DNA of 64,000 bases from NCBI RefSeq assembly GCF_049389645.1, contig NZ_CP186540.1, positions 1,736,001 to 1,800,000 of the forward strand, in the 5' to 3' direction. This document shows, in pieces, positions 52,176 to 60,975 of the stretch. The notes below the pieces were generated by a model. It searched no databases and had not been told where the DNA came from. It was given only the letters and a program-made list of their open reading frames with translations. Every line of letters begins with the position of its first letter. Position 1 is the stretch's first letter. The stretch comes from Alkalibacterium sp049389645. GTDB lineage: Bacteria; Bacillota; Bacilli; Lactobacillales; Carnobacteriaceae_A. The position numbers were made by a program, and so were the translations under genes.

Positions 52176-52829
52176 ATGAAAAATTACAAAGGGTACGCTT
52201 TGCTATCGCTTTTTTCAGCTGGTGTGGCTTTAGCGATTACCTTTATGCTTAAAGCATCTGTGGGATTGGGACCTTTTGATGCCGTGATCCAATCAATATC
52301 ATTACTGTCAGGTATAAGAATCGGGACCGTTTCTATGATGTTGAACTTGTCCTGTGTGATAGGTCAGTTGATCATTCTGAAAAAAGATTTTGGCTTTAAC
52401 CGTTTCCTGCAAATCCCTCTAAGTATATTAATTGGTATACTGGTCAATTATTTCTATTATAATTTATTCGCATCTGTTGAGTTTAATAGTTATGCGCTAT
52501 CTTTGATAGTTTTTATCTTAGGTTTAGTCTTAGCGGTTTTTTCCGTAAGTATGGTAATGGTGTTGAATCTTGTTACATTCCCTATAGAAAGTCTCTGTAT
52601 GGCGTTGACGAAGAAAATCCCTTTGAAATTTGCAGTGATCAGACAAATAGCTGATATTCTGTTTGTGGTTATTTCAGTTGCCTTAACAATTATATTTGGC
52701 TTGGTCCCATCAGTTAGAGAAGGGACAATTATCGGCATGCTGATTTTTGGTCCTTTGATGGGGTTTTTCATTGAGAAAGTTCATCCAGTATTAACGAAGA
52801 GAGGAATCATAGAAGAAATACGAATTTAG
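52176..52829 (+). CDS. YczE/YitT-like integral membrane protein
   Basis: 217 residues, five to six membrane segments. The motif MLKASVGLGPFDAVIQSIS near 25-43 is the conserved feature of the YczE/YyaS family (in Bacillus linked to surfactin regulation, role unclear). Transport function is only assumed. ATG 52176 gives an N-terminus like relatives; GTGGAG lies 9-10 bp upstream. An AT-rich TATAAT near 52134 may be its promoter. Confidence 0.8.
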   Translation: MKNYKGYALLSLFSAGVALAITFMLKASVGLGPFDAVIQSISLLSGIRIGTVSMMLNLSCVIGQLIILKKDFGFNRFLQIPLSILIGILVNYFYYNLFASVEFNSYALSLIVFILGLVLAVFSVSMVMVLNLVTFPIESLCMALTKKIPLKFAVIRQIADILFVVISVALTIIFGLVPSVREGTIIGMLIFGPLMGFFIEKVHPVLTKRGIIEEIRI

Positions 52830-52965
52830 TATAACTCTTTTGAAACCTGTTCCGAGCATCAAAGTGAATAAATAAGTTGGTAAATGTATTATTGATTATG
52901 TGCATTCAGAAAGAGTTCTTAATAGATTTTTTTACTAATAAATCAAACAACTTAGGAGGAATAGA

Positions 52966-53766
52966 ATGTCTATTTTTTCATCAGACGTTTTTACGGGCAA
53001 ACATGCTTTGATTACAGGGGCCACTGGCGGAATCGGTTACGAAACAGCGAAGGTGCTGGCTGCTATGGGTGCGGCTGTTACGATCACCGGGAGAAAGGAA
53101 ACGGTCTTGAATCAACTGAAAGAAGACATTGAAAGCGAGCGACCGAATGCGAAAGTCATGCTGGTTGTGGCTGACTTGGCTAAGGCTTCTGATAGAGAAA
53201 GATTGGTTCAAGCTGCAGAAGACAAATTGGGGCCGGTTTCCTTATTAGTGAATTCAGCTGGAATAATGGGCGGGGGCGTAATGGAAGAGCTGAGCCAGGA
53301 AGAGTTGGAGCGCGTGATGCATCTGAACTTCACCGTGCCGATCTTACTTACTCAACAAATCTATGAAACGATGAAGAAAAATAAAGAAGGGGCCATAGTC
53401 AATGTCTCTTCGCTTTCTGGTCTAAGAGGCGTGGTTGGTGGGACTGCTTATGCAGGCTCCAAGTTCGCACTCAACGGCTTCACCCAGTCGTTTGCATTAG
53501 AAGCCATCAAACACAACGTCCGGGTCAATGCCGTTTGTCCAGGCTATGTGGACACACAGATGGGCAGAGATGCGATTCGTTCTAAAGCCACCCGAGAAAA
53601 GAATAGTTTTGAAGAACAATTCGAAATCGAAAGTGGAAATCTACCATCTGGACGGATCACTACTGCAGAAGAAGTCGCTAATACGATTGCTTTTTTATTG
53701 TCAGATGCTGCTGGTAATATTGTAGGAGAAGCTGTCAAACTATCAGGCGGATCGGTCATGCGTTAA
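52966..53766 (+). CDS. Short-chain dehydrogenase/reductase
   Basis: 266 residues. TGATGGIG near 16-23, TGRKE after strand 2 suggesting NADP(H), NSAGIMG near 90-96, the catalytic Ser near 143 (NVSSLSG), YAGSK near 157-161, and PGYVDTQMG. A complete classical SDR resembling 3-oxoacyl-ACP reductases (FabG-like); the substrate is unknown and no fatty-acid genes are adjacent. TAGGAGGAATAGA precedes the ATG. Followed by a hairpin terminator. Confidence 0.9.
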   Translation: MSIFSSDVFTGKHALITGATGGIGYETAKVLAAMGAAVTITGRKETVLNQLKEDIESERPNAKVMLVVADLAKASDRERLVQAAEDKLGPVSLLVNSAGIMGGGVMEELSQEELERVMHLNFTVPILLTQQIYETMKKNKEGAIVNVSSLSGLRGVVGGTAYAGSKFALNGFTQSFALEAIKHNVRVNAVCPGYVDTQMGRDAIRSKATREKNSFEEQFEIESGNLPSGRITTAEEVANTIAFLLSDAAGNIVGEAVKLSGGSVMR

Positions 53767-53785
53767 TGAACAGCAAATTAAAATC

Positions 53786-53837
53786 AAGAGCATTATTTCA
53801 ATCTAGAGTATGTCATAGATGGAATAGTGCTTTTTTT
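53786..53837 (+). terminator. Terminator after the SDR gene
   Basis: GCATTATTTC / GGAATAGTGC (with wobbles) within a longer hairpin, then T7. Confidence 0.75.
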
Positions 53838-54290
53838 CTGGATTGACTCACTGTAAGTAGTATTTACTTATCTTTCGTCCGGTGTTACTCGATTTACCGT
53901 ACTTGAGTGAGACGTCTTTGCGTAAGTAGGAATTATGAAATTCATCGAATAAATCTTCTAAAGTGTTCGATGAGAAATGTGATGAACAAAAAGAAATTTC
54001 ATGAAGTTGATTATCAACTTTTTTCAGAAGTGATAAGATTAATTTAATAGAGATATCGGGATTTAATCACTTATGTTTAGATAGAAATAAAAGAGAATAA
54101 AATCCTTGAGTTAATTTTTTTAGAGTTACATTATATTTAGTTCTTATGAATCGTTTTTAAAAATTTTGTTTAACTATATATCAACTCGACTTTTTATTAA
54201 ATACTACAATATGAGGATTATTCTAGTCCTTTCGTAAAATATAGTACAATAGAATTATATATAACAGGAACTTCTGAAAGGAATAAGATA
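53838..54290. other. Gene-free AT-rich stretch, nothing recognised
   Basis: About 450 bp, strongly AT-rich towards its right half. No open frame with a ribosome site and no repeat or terminator. A TACAAT near 54244 could be the -10 of the next gene, without a clear -35. Confidence 0.45.
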
Positions 54291-55625
54291 ATGAAGGAAT
54301 ACTTGATTGTGAATGGAACAATAATTGACGTGGAAGATGGTAAGTCTTTTGTAGGATCGATTCTGATTGTAAAAGATAAAATTATAAAAATTTATCGGCA
54401 AACCGAAAACTTACCGGAAGACGTATACAGAGTTGATGCAACTGGGAAATTTCTCATACCTGGTTTAATTGATATGCATTGTCATATTAATGTAGGATAT
54501 GCTCCTTATTTTGTTGCTTCGGGTGTTACCACTGTTCGGAATACTGCGGGGAATGTGATTGCACTAAAGGAACTAATAGACAATCCGGCAGATGTTCCTA
54601 CACCACGCGTTTATTCCGCAGATAGGATGATTGATGGTACTCCGGGACAATGGGGGCCAACCAGTTATGGCAACTTGGTAACTGATGATCCCGAGATTGC
54701 CAGAAAAGAAGTCCGCAGACAATTATCGGTTGGGGTAAAATTTATTAAACTCTATGGATGGGTGAACAGTGATGTAATGGCTGCTGTCGTTGATGAAGCA
54801 AGTAAATATCATTTAGAAGTTGCAATTGATTTGTTGAATTCACATGATATGACTGCTCTTGATGCGGCAAAAATGGGAGTAACTTGGTTTGAGCATGCTT
54901 CTGGTTTTGCTCAAGAGATTTATCCGGGATGGAATCCATTAGCGGATCAAGAGGAGTGGAAACACATTGATTGGGAAGAGCCGGACAAAGAAAAAATCCG
55001 TAACTTATGCCAAAAAATGTTGAGGTATAAAGTGAAGCTGTGCCCAACCTTGGTTCTGACAGATCAAGCCATTCGTTTTCCAACTATCTGGACTCCAGAT
55101 AATTTGGTGATGAGATCAATGAAAAATAACAGTGAGCTAATGAAACAGTGGGATAGTCTGAGTGAACATATCGAAAGTATAAAAAAACAGAATACAATCA
55201 TACATGCTTTTACAAAAGAGGTTGCCAAAACGTATAGTCAGTTAGGCGGTACAGTTGTAGCTGGAACGGATACACCAGCGCTACTATATACTTTTCCTGG
55301 AATGGCATTACATCGCGAATTGGAAATTTTTGTGGAGATCGGATTTTCCGAACTTGCTGCATTACAAGCAGCAACAATTCATGCAGCCAATGCGATAAAT
55401 TTATCTGATATTGGAAGTATCAAAGAAGGAAAAACAGCTGACATAGTCATACTAGAAAAAGATCCTTTAGAGAATATTAGTAACACGCAAGAGATTTTAT
55501 ATGTAATTAAAGGCGGAAAAGTAAATAAGCAACAGGACATTTTGGATCATATTCCTTCTAAAGAAGTTTCTAAGAAAGCAATGGAGGACTTTTTGATTGA
55601 ATGGGAGAGTTTATATATGTCATAA
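54291..55625 (+). CDS. Amidohydrolase-family metal-dependent hydrolase
   Basis: 444 residues of the amidohydrolase superfamily. Metal ligands: HCH in IDMHCHINVG near 62-65, the EHASGF histidine near 205, and GTDTPALLYTF with its Asp near 327. The N-terminal small beta domain is completed by the C-terminal GKTADIVILEKDPLENI. It resembles imidazolonepropionase-like/Xaa-Pro dipeptidase-type hydrolases of unknown substrate. GAAAGG before the ATG. A sufB 3' remnant begins 8 bp after its stop. Confidence 0.87.
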   Translation: MKEYLIVNGTIIDVEDGKSFVGSILIVKDKIIKIYRQTENLPEDVYRVDATGKFLIPGLIDMHCHINVGYAPYFVASGVTTVRNTAGNVIALKELIDNPADVPTPRVYSADRMIDGTPGQWGPTSYGNLVTDDPEIARKEVRRQLSVGVKFIKLYGWVNSDVMAAVVDEASKYHLEVAIDLLNSHDMTALDAAKMGVTWFEHASGFAQEIYPGWNPLADQEEWKHIDWEEPDKEKIRNLCQKMLRYKVKLCPTLVLTDQAIRFPTIWTPDNLVMRSMKNNSELMKQWDSLSEHIESIKKQNTIIHAFTKEVAKTYSQLGGTVVAGTDTPALLYTFPGMALHRELEIFVEIGFSELAALQAATIHAANAINLSDIGSIKEGKTADIVILEKDPLENISNTQEILYVIKGGKVNKQQDILDHIPSKEVSKKAMEDFLIEWESLYMS

Positions 55626-55632
55626 GAGGAGT

Positions 55633-55719
55633 ATTCCATTCAATGAAGAACTCCCAATGGCATACTCCGTTGATCTAAACCGCCTTATCAGTTATGAGAT
55701 GGAACAATTAGTGGGATAA
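55633..55719 (+). pseudogene. sufB: Internally deleted third copy of the sufB 3' end
   Basis: ATTCCATTCAATGA (matching sufB near 39538) is joined directly to the last 73 or so bp of sufB, ending GTGGGATAA exactly like the intact gene. About 155 bp between are missing. Same orientation as sufB, 16 kb away. Confidence 0.8.
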
Positions 55720-55729
55720 TAAATAAGAA

Positions 55730-55770
55730 AAAGCCAGGAACATTGTTAAGTCAATGTTCCTGGCTTTGTT
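55730..55770 (+). terminator. Terminator after the amidohydrolase and sufB remnant
   Basis: AAAGCCAGGAACATTG / CAATGTTCCTGGCTTT, loop TTAAGT, then TG-T-T. Confidence 0.88.
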
Positions 55771-55847
55771 GACTAAATAGTAAACTCATACTTAAGACTT
55801 TTAATTTTATCCAGTAATCATTACACGAAAATCGTTAAATAAAAATA

Positions 55848-57254
55848 TCAAAAAACTATTCCACTAAAGTTAACAAAACTCAACCTAAATCCATTCTGTT
55901 GATCACCAAACTTCTGTCCTTCCGATACAATGATGTTCTTTTCCAGCAACTCCAATAGAATCTCATCAACTTCTGCTCTCGTTTTGTTCGGAAAACGGCA
56001 ATACAGATGGAAACCGCCTTTAGCGGACTGAAATTCTATATCATCTTTAAATTCTGCTCGCAACCATATCTCCATGTTGCGGGCTCTTTGTCGTAGTTCG
56101 TTTATGATTTTTTTCTGATGTTCATCCATCTCAGTTCGTAGGAAATGGTCGGCCATGAATTGAGGCAGAAAACTCAGCTCTGAGTCCGTTTGAAGGCGGA
56201 TGTCTGCCAGTTCTTTCAAGATTGTAGGGGGACCAATCATCCAACCGATTCTTAAATGGTGGCCGGCAAATTTAGACAAGGTGCCCAGATAAATGACTTG
56301 TTGCTGCTGGTCCAGCTTTTTCAGTGGACTGTTGTCGACTGACGGGTCAAACGTTAACCCACCATAGGCGTCATCTTCTATGATAGGGATCCGTTTCAAA
56401 AGGCAATACTCAAGGATCTCCGCTTTTCTTTTAGGGCTCATCACTAGTCCGGTCGGGTTTTGAAAGATGGGATTCAGAAAAATCATCTTGAGTGGGTAGT
56501 TGATGGATGCTTCCTGCAAACCTTTAATAGTCATGCCTTCCGCATCCATCGAAATGGGTATGATGCGCAGACCGGCTGCTTGGAACAGGCGAAGTGAATA
56601 AAAGTAGGAGGGTGCTTCGATCCCAACGGCGTCTCCTGGTTTCAACAATCCCTGTGAGATAAGAAACAATGCATTTTGTGTGCCTGAAGTGATCATGATT
56701 TCTTCGAGTGGGACTGTCATCTGATACGTTTTACTGAGATACGCCTGCACGCTTTCTCTTAAAGAATAGATGCCTGTGTTCCGTGGCGTCTGTTCTTTTT
56801 CCTGCTGGACCAGTTCTTTCCAGGATAAACGAGGTGACTGAAGCTCCGGCAACAGATCAGAAGGTAAGACACCTTTGGATAGATCCAAAATTTCTCCAGG
56901 TTTTTTATCCCGCAGTTTTTCAGCAGCCTGTTCATACGCACTCTTTCTTTTCAAGCTCTCGTTGGTGAGGGAGGTGCCCCAGTTGATCAAGGGTTTTGTC
57001 TGTAACCCCCATTTATCTGGGTTCACATACGTTCCGCTGCCTTTTTTTCTCATTAAAACGCCCTGAGCGGTCAATTCCTCCATGGCCCGGATCACGGTGG
57101 ACCGATTCACGTTCAGCGCTTCAGCCAGTTTCCTTTCAGATGGCAGACGGGTCCCGGGAACCAATTCACCCGATTTGATTTTTTCTTCCGTCAGCAGCAT
57201 GATTTTTTGATACAGCGGCATGGTCTCATCCTGACTGATAATCCATTTATCCAT
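55848..57254 (-). CDS. pdxR: MocR-type regulator of vitamin B6 synthesis (PdxR)
   Basis: 468 residues. Residues 1-75 are a GntR-type winged helix (LPSERKLAEALNVNRSTVIRA). Residues about 110-468 are an aminotransferase-I fold with the PLP lysine in GTLSKFAGHHLRIGW near 328. MocR regulators sense pyridoxal phosphate through this domain. It is transcribed divergently from pdxST, the classic PdxR arrangement in which it activates pdxST when PLP is low. A decayed copy of its residues about 320-408 lies at 59 kb. The ATG follows AGAGGAACTG on the minus strand. Confidence 0.92.
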   Translation of the reverse strand: MDKWIISQDETMPLYQKIMLLTEEKIKSGELVPGTRLPSERKLAEALNVNRSTVIRAMEELTAQGVLMRKKGSGTYVNPDKWGLQTKPLINWGTSLTNESLKRKSAYEQAAEKLRDKKPGEILDLSKGVLPSDLLPELQSPRLSWKELVQQEKEQTPRNTGIYSLRESVQAYLSKTYQMTVPLEEIMITSGTQNALFLISQGLLKPGDAVGIEAPSYFYSLRLFQAAGLRIIPISMDAEGMTIKGLQEASINYPLKMIFLNPIFQNPTGLVMSPKRKAEILEYCLLKRIPIIEDDAYGGLTFDPSVDNSPLKKLDQQQQVIYLGTLSKFAGHHLRIGWMIGPPTILKELADIRLQTDSELSFLPQFMADHFLRTEMDEHQKKIINELRQRARNMEIWLRAEFKDDIEFQSAKGGFHLYCRFPNKTRAEVDEILLELLEKNIIVSEGQKFGDQQNGFRLSFVNFSGIVF

Positions 57255-57296
57255 GACAGTTCCTCTTTCCTACATGTTTTTTCAATTGTACCATAA

Positions 57297-57329
57297 AATT
57301 GGATGGGTTTATTCCAATCCAATTGGATG
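57297..57329. promoter_or_regulatory. Candidate PdxR operator
   Basis: Two direct copies of AATTGGATG (57297-57305 and 57321-57329). The second lies in the perfect 12-bp palindrome ATCCAATTGGAT (57317-57328). MocR proteins commonly bind direct repeats. The repeats sit just upstream of the pdxS promoter. Confidence 0.6.
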
Positions 57330-57358
57330 TAGACCGTCGCGTTTATCTTGCGTATACT
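57330..57358 (+). promoter_or_regulatory. Promoter of pdxST
   Basis: TAGACC at 57330-57335 (poor -35), 17 bp, TATACT at 57353-57358. A weak -35 next to the operator fits an activated promoter. Confidence 0.45.
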
Positions 57359-57402
57359 TTTAAGTAACAACAGTTTAGTACAAACATTCAGGAGGAATAA
57401 AT

Positions 57403-58293
57403 ATGAGCGAAAAAACAATTGGAAGCGCACGAGTCAAACGCGGAATGGCCGAAATGCAAAAAGGCGGCGTCATCATGGACGTGGTCAATGCCGAACAAGC
57501 CAGAATTGCAGAAGCGGCAGGAGCCGTGGCGGTCATGGCCTTGGAACGCGTGCCATCTGACATACGTAAAGCCGGCGGAGTCGCACGTATGGCTAACCCT
57601 AAAATAATTGAAGAAGTTATGAATGCCGTCAGTATCCCGGTCATGGCTAAAGCACGTATCGGCCATATCGCCGAAGCACGCATATTGGAAGCGATGGGCG
57701 TGGATTATATTGATGAGAGTGAAGTACTTACACCGGCAGACGAAGAGTATCATTTACTGAAATCCGACTATGTCGTCCCATTCGTCTGCGGCTGCCGTGA
57801 TCTAGGGGAAGCACTACGTCGAATCGGCGAAGGTGCCTCCATGCTCCGGACTAAAGGGGAACCTGGTACCGGAAATATCGTTGAAGCTGTGCGTCACATG
57901 AGAAAAGTGAATAGCCAGATTGCACTGCTTTCCACGAAGTCAAACGATGAGTTGATGACGTTTGCCAGAGATATAGGTGCGCCTTACGAATTAGTGAAAG
58001 AAATTAAAGAACTTGGTAAATTGCCGGTCGTTAACTTTGCGGCAGGCGGCGTGGCTACACCAGCTGATGCAGCCTTGATGATGAGTCTTGGGGCAGATGG
58101 CGTGTTTGTTGGTTCCGGTATTTTCAAATCTGAATCACCAGAAAAATTTGCCCGTGCCATCGTTCGAGCAACCACGAACTATCAGGACTACGCATTGCTG
58201 GCTGAACTTTCCAAAGACTTGGGTGAACCGATGAAAGGGATCGAAATCAGTCATTTATTGGAATCAGAACGGATGCAGGAACGAGGTTGGTAA
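57403..58293 (+). CDS. pdxS: Pyridoxal 5'-phosphate synthase subunit PdxS
   Basis: 296 residues, a TIM barrel of the SOR/SNZ family, full length. The catalytic lysines are in VMAKARIGH near residue 82 and SMLRTKGEPGTG near 151. It builds PLP from ribose 5-phosphate, glyceraldehyde 3-phosphate and ammonia delivered by PdxT. AGGAGGAATAA before the ATG. It ends 2 bp before pdxT. Confidence 0.98.
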   Translation: MSEKTIGSARVKRGMAEMQKGGVIMDVVNAEQARIAEAAGAVAVMALERVPSDIRKAGGVARMANPKIIEEVMNAVSIPVMAKARIGHIAEARILEAMGVDYIDESEVLTPADEEYHLLKSDYVVPFVCGCRDLGEALRRIGEGASMLRTKGEPGTGNIVEAVRHMRKVNSQIALLSTKSNDELMTFARDIGAPYELVKEIKELGKLPVVNFAAGGVATPADAALMMSLGADGVFVGSGIFKSESPEKFARAIVRATTNYQDYALLAELSKDLGEPMKGIEISHLLESERMQERGW

Positions 58294-58295
58294 GT

Positions 58296-58868
58296 ATGTC
58301 AAAAACGATAGGCGTCCTCGATGTGCAGGGTGCTGTTAGGGAACACCTTCTTGCCTTGGGAGTTTTAGGTGTGATCGCAGTCTCTGTCAAAAAAGCAGAG
58401 GACTTTGATGCTTTAGACGGTTTGATCATTCCCGGCGGGGAATCCACGGCGATCGGTCGACTGATCCGCGAACAGGGACTGGAAGACCGTCTGCGTTCGT
58501 TTCATAAAGAAGGCAAGGCTATTTTCGGCACCTGCGCGGGTTTGATACTCTGCAGTACGGACGAAAGTCATGAAACGGACGATTTGCGTCTGGGCTTTAT
58601 CGATATGGAAGTCGAACGGAACGGCTTTGGCAGACAAATCGCCAGCTTTGAGACGTCTCTTGATTTTGCAGGGATCGATCAGCCAGTCGAAGCGGTATTC
58701 ATCCGTGCGCCTTACATTCAGTCTGTTGGACCAGACGTCAAGGTACTGGCTACCTATGATGATAAAATCGTCGCTGCCGAACACGAAAACGTACTAGTGA
58801 CGGCTTATCACCCAGAATTAACTGAGGACTATGCTGTCTTGAACTATTTTTTAGATAAGATCTATTAA
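58296..58868 (+). CDS. pdxT: PLP synthase glutaminase subunit PdxT
   Basis: 190 residues, class-I glutaminase. GGESTAIG near 48-55, nucleophile cysteine in GTCAGLIL near 80, and the His-Glu pair in YHPELTED near 170-177. It supplies ammonia to PdxS. ATG 58296 is chosen over the TTG at 58287, which lies inside pdxS. A hairpin terminator lies 45 bp downstream. Confidence 0.97.
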   Translation: MSKTIGVLDVQGAVREHLLALGVLGVIAVSVKKAEDFDALDGLIIPGGESTAIGRLIREQGLEDRLRSFHKEGKAIFGTCAGLILCSTDESHETDDLRLGFIDMEVERNGFGRQIASFETSLDFAGIDQPVEAVFIRAPYIQSVGPDVKVLATYDDKIVAAEHENVLVTAYHPELTEDYAVLNYFLDKIY

Positions 58869-58914
58869 GCGAATCATCCTGCATAGAATGATTCAAAAAG
58901 AGCTACTACCCATA

Positions 58915-58958
58915 AAAAAGGCATTCAAACACTTGCTGTTTGAATGCCTTTTATTTTT
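58915..58958 (+). terminator. Terminator of pdxST
   Basis: AAAAGGCATTCAAACA / TGTTTGAATGCCTTTT, short loop, then T-rich. A small GAATCAT / ATGATTC hairpin precedes it (58871-58894). Confidence 0.92.
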
Positions 58959-58969
58959 GTGTTTTTCAC

Positions 58970-59231
58970 ACTGAAAGATACCATCTCTTCAAATTCTGCT
59001 CGCAACTATTTTTCCATGTTTCGGGCCCTTTGTTGTAATTCGTTTGTGATTTTTTTCCTGGTGCTCATCCATCTCGGTACATAAGAAGTGGTCGGCCATG
59101 AATTGAGGCAGAAAGATCAGCTCTGAGTCAGTTTGAAGGCGGATATCTGCCAGTTCTTTTAAGATTGCGGGTGGACCGATCATCCAACCGATTCTTAAAT
59201 GATGGCCGGAAAATTTTGATAGGGTGCCCAG
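58970..59231 (-). pseudogene. pdxR: Decayed internal fragment of a second pdxR
   Basis: Matches pdxR 56029-56288 (roughly residues 320-408) in the same orientation, on the other side of pdxST. Part of it still reads in frame (IGPPAILKELADIRLQTDSE), then a frameshift after DEHQ and missing ends. Many differences from pdxR are synonymous, as in the sufB remnant. Confidence 0.88.
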
Positions 59232-59273
59232 GTTTCATTAAGAAAGTAATTGCTTTTATTCGTGAGACCCCAT

Positions 59274-60062
59274 TCAGTGACCTTTAAATTGAGGGGCTCT
59301 TTTTTCAAGAAAGGCCGAAACAGCTTCTTTATGATCATTTTTTAAAGAAGCCCGATGCATCAGTTGTGCCTCTCGCTGATTGAATTTCTCTAAATCGTTA
59401 TAAAAAAACTCATTGAACAGTTCTTTTTGATAGGAAATCGTTTGAGTTGGTAAAGAAGCTATTTTTTTGGCAAATGCCCATGTCTCTTCATCTAATGTAC
59501 CATCTTCAACGACTTTATTTACCAAACCTAACTCAGAGGCACGCTCACCTTTGATGGGATTAGAAAGCATCAATAATTCGGTAGCCATTGCGGTACCTAC
59601 CATCTTTTGTAAGAAATAGAGCACACTTGTGTCGCCTGGCAATCCCATACCTACAAAAGCTGTAACAAGAGAGCTGCGTTTTTCCATAATACGAAAATCA
59701 GCTGCCAACGCAACCCCGACACCCGCACCAGCTGCCGCTCCATTAATAGCAGCAATTACCGGCTTGCTGCAGTTTCGGATAGCACGACTCATTGCTCCAG
59801 TAGCTTCGACCAAGTGTTCTGGGATCCCCCCATCATCTCTTTCAATAACTTCTTTAAAATGGTTGACGTCTCCACCGCCACAGAACAACTTTCCTTTTCC
59901 TGTCAAAACTACTGCACGGATAGAAGCATCTTCTGATGCCTTCGTTAAAGCTGCTGGAATTTCTCGAAATGAATCTTCTGAGAAAGCATTCCCTACTTCA
60001 GGTCTATTAAAAGTAATATACGCTATGTTCTCTTTTTCTTCATACAAGATCGTTTTATACAT
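59274..60062 (-). CDS. Enoyl-CoA hydratase/isomerase family protein
   Basis: 262 residues, crotonase fold. GKGKLFCGGGDVNHF near 56-70 and the oxyanion-hole segment AAINGAAAGAGVGVALAADFRI near 103-124; the catalytic acid position lies in VGMGLPGDTSVLYFL, where the usual second Glu is not obvious, so hydratase activity is not assured. Isomerase or other crotonase chemistry is possible. Minus-strand ribosome site AGAGGTGG before the ATG. No other beta-oxidation genes nearby. Confidence 0.87.
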   Translation of the reverse strand: MYKTILYEEKENIAYITFNRPEVGNAFSEDSFREIPAALTKASEDASIRAVVLTGKGKLFCGGGDVNHFKEVIERDDGGIPEHLVEATGAMSRAIRNCSKPVIAAINGAAAGAGVGVALAADFRIMEKRSSLVTAFVGMGLPGDTSVLYFLQKMVGTAMATELLMLSNPIKGERASELGLVNKVVEDGTLDEETWAFAKKIASLPTQTISYQKELFNEFFYNDLEKFNQREAQLMHRASLKNDHKEAVSAFLEKRAPQFKGH

Positions 60063-60435
60063 TTATTGCTCCACCTCTCTTTTATGGCACCCATTACTTT
60101 CTTTCATAACCAGTAATAAGTCTATTTTAAGGAATCATTCTCCGACCTTAAAAAAGCGCTTCCATTTATATATTCAGTATATCCCTATGGCTGATATGAA
60201 ACAAATTACTATTTTTCATGGTTGACATTAGCCTTACTAATGCCAGTTGCGGATGTCTTACACAACCTATTTTATATACACCTTTGATCCTTCTAGTTTA
60301 AAAATTGACTAGTTTTCATTTTTATCTATTGGAAAGATGATTCAACGGTCCTCGATTGGATTTATGAGGTTTTAGCTCAAGAAAAATAAAGTTTCGGCTA
60401 GCGAACGATAAAAAAGCTAGCAACAATTTCTGTTC
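60063..60435. other. Gene-free stretch with a possible short gene remnant
   Basis: Nothing named. At 60318-60392 a short plus-strand frame ends DDSTVLDWIYEVLAQEK and a stop, like the tail of a lost gene; there is no start or ribosome site. The right end holds the terminator of the hydrolase remnant. Confidence 0.35.
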
Positions 60436-60447
60436 CTAGCTTTTTAT
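60411..60447 (-). terminator. Terminator of the alpha/beta hydrolase remnant
   Basis: AAAAAGCTAG / CTAGCTTTTT with a 15-nt loop, overlapping the stop codon of the minus-strand remnant. Confidence 0.75.
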
Positions 60448-60857
60448 TTCGTTCTTATTTTGAATAAACATCAGCATCGTCCGATTCAACTTGTCTTTTT
60501 CATCATGAAAAATCGCATGACCGCTTTTTCTAAAAGGGACAACAATACTTTTAGGGATCAATTGGATCATCTCTTCGAAAACTTCGTACGAACAAACAGC
60601 GTCTTTTTCACCGTGACAAATCAAAGTTGGCACTGTAATCTGTTCAAGATCTGCTTGTACATTCTCATCCCGCATAGCAAGAGTTGAAAGGATCATTCCA
60701 TAAGAAGAAGCCCTTAATGCTAAACTTGTCAGCCAATCTTTATAGGAGACATAGGTTTTCTCATAAAACAACTTTTATTAAAGTCTCGAATCGTTTTAGG
60801 CCGGTCAATTTGGATTTGGTCAATCATGGAAGTAATTTCCGGTTTTTTAATACAGCT
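60436..60857 (-). pseudogene. Truncated, frameshifted alpha/beta hydrolase
   Basis: The 111-residue open part (60436-60771) is the C-terminal half of an alpha/beta hydrolase: VPTLICHGEKDAVCSYEVFEE carries the acid and FRKSGHAIFHDE the catalytic histidine. The nucleophile-elbow half is absent. Upstream, another frame continues the homology (KPEITSMIDQIQIDRPKTI, then RDFNKSCF). Adding one T near 60770 would join it to FYEKTYVSYKDW, so a single-base frameshift lies there, and further stops occur beyond 60857. Non-functional. Confidence 0.75.
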
Positions 60858-60975
60858 CTCAGGATTTAGTCTTTATTTGTCGTGAATAAAATCCATTATT
60901 TACTCATGTTAGAGTGAAATCTAAAAAGAGACAATTAAATGATGGGATTTTTAAAAATGAACAGATAATTGAGAG

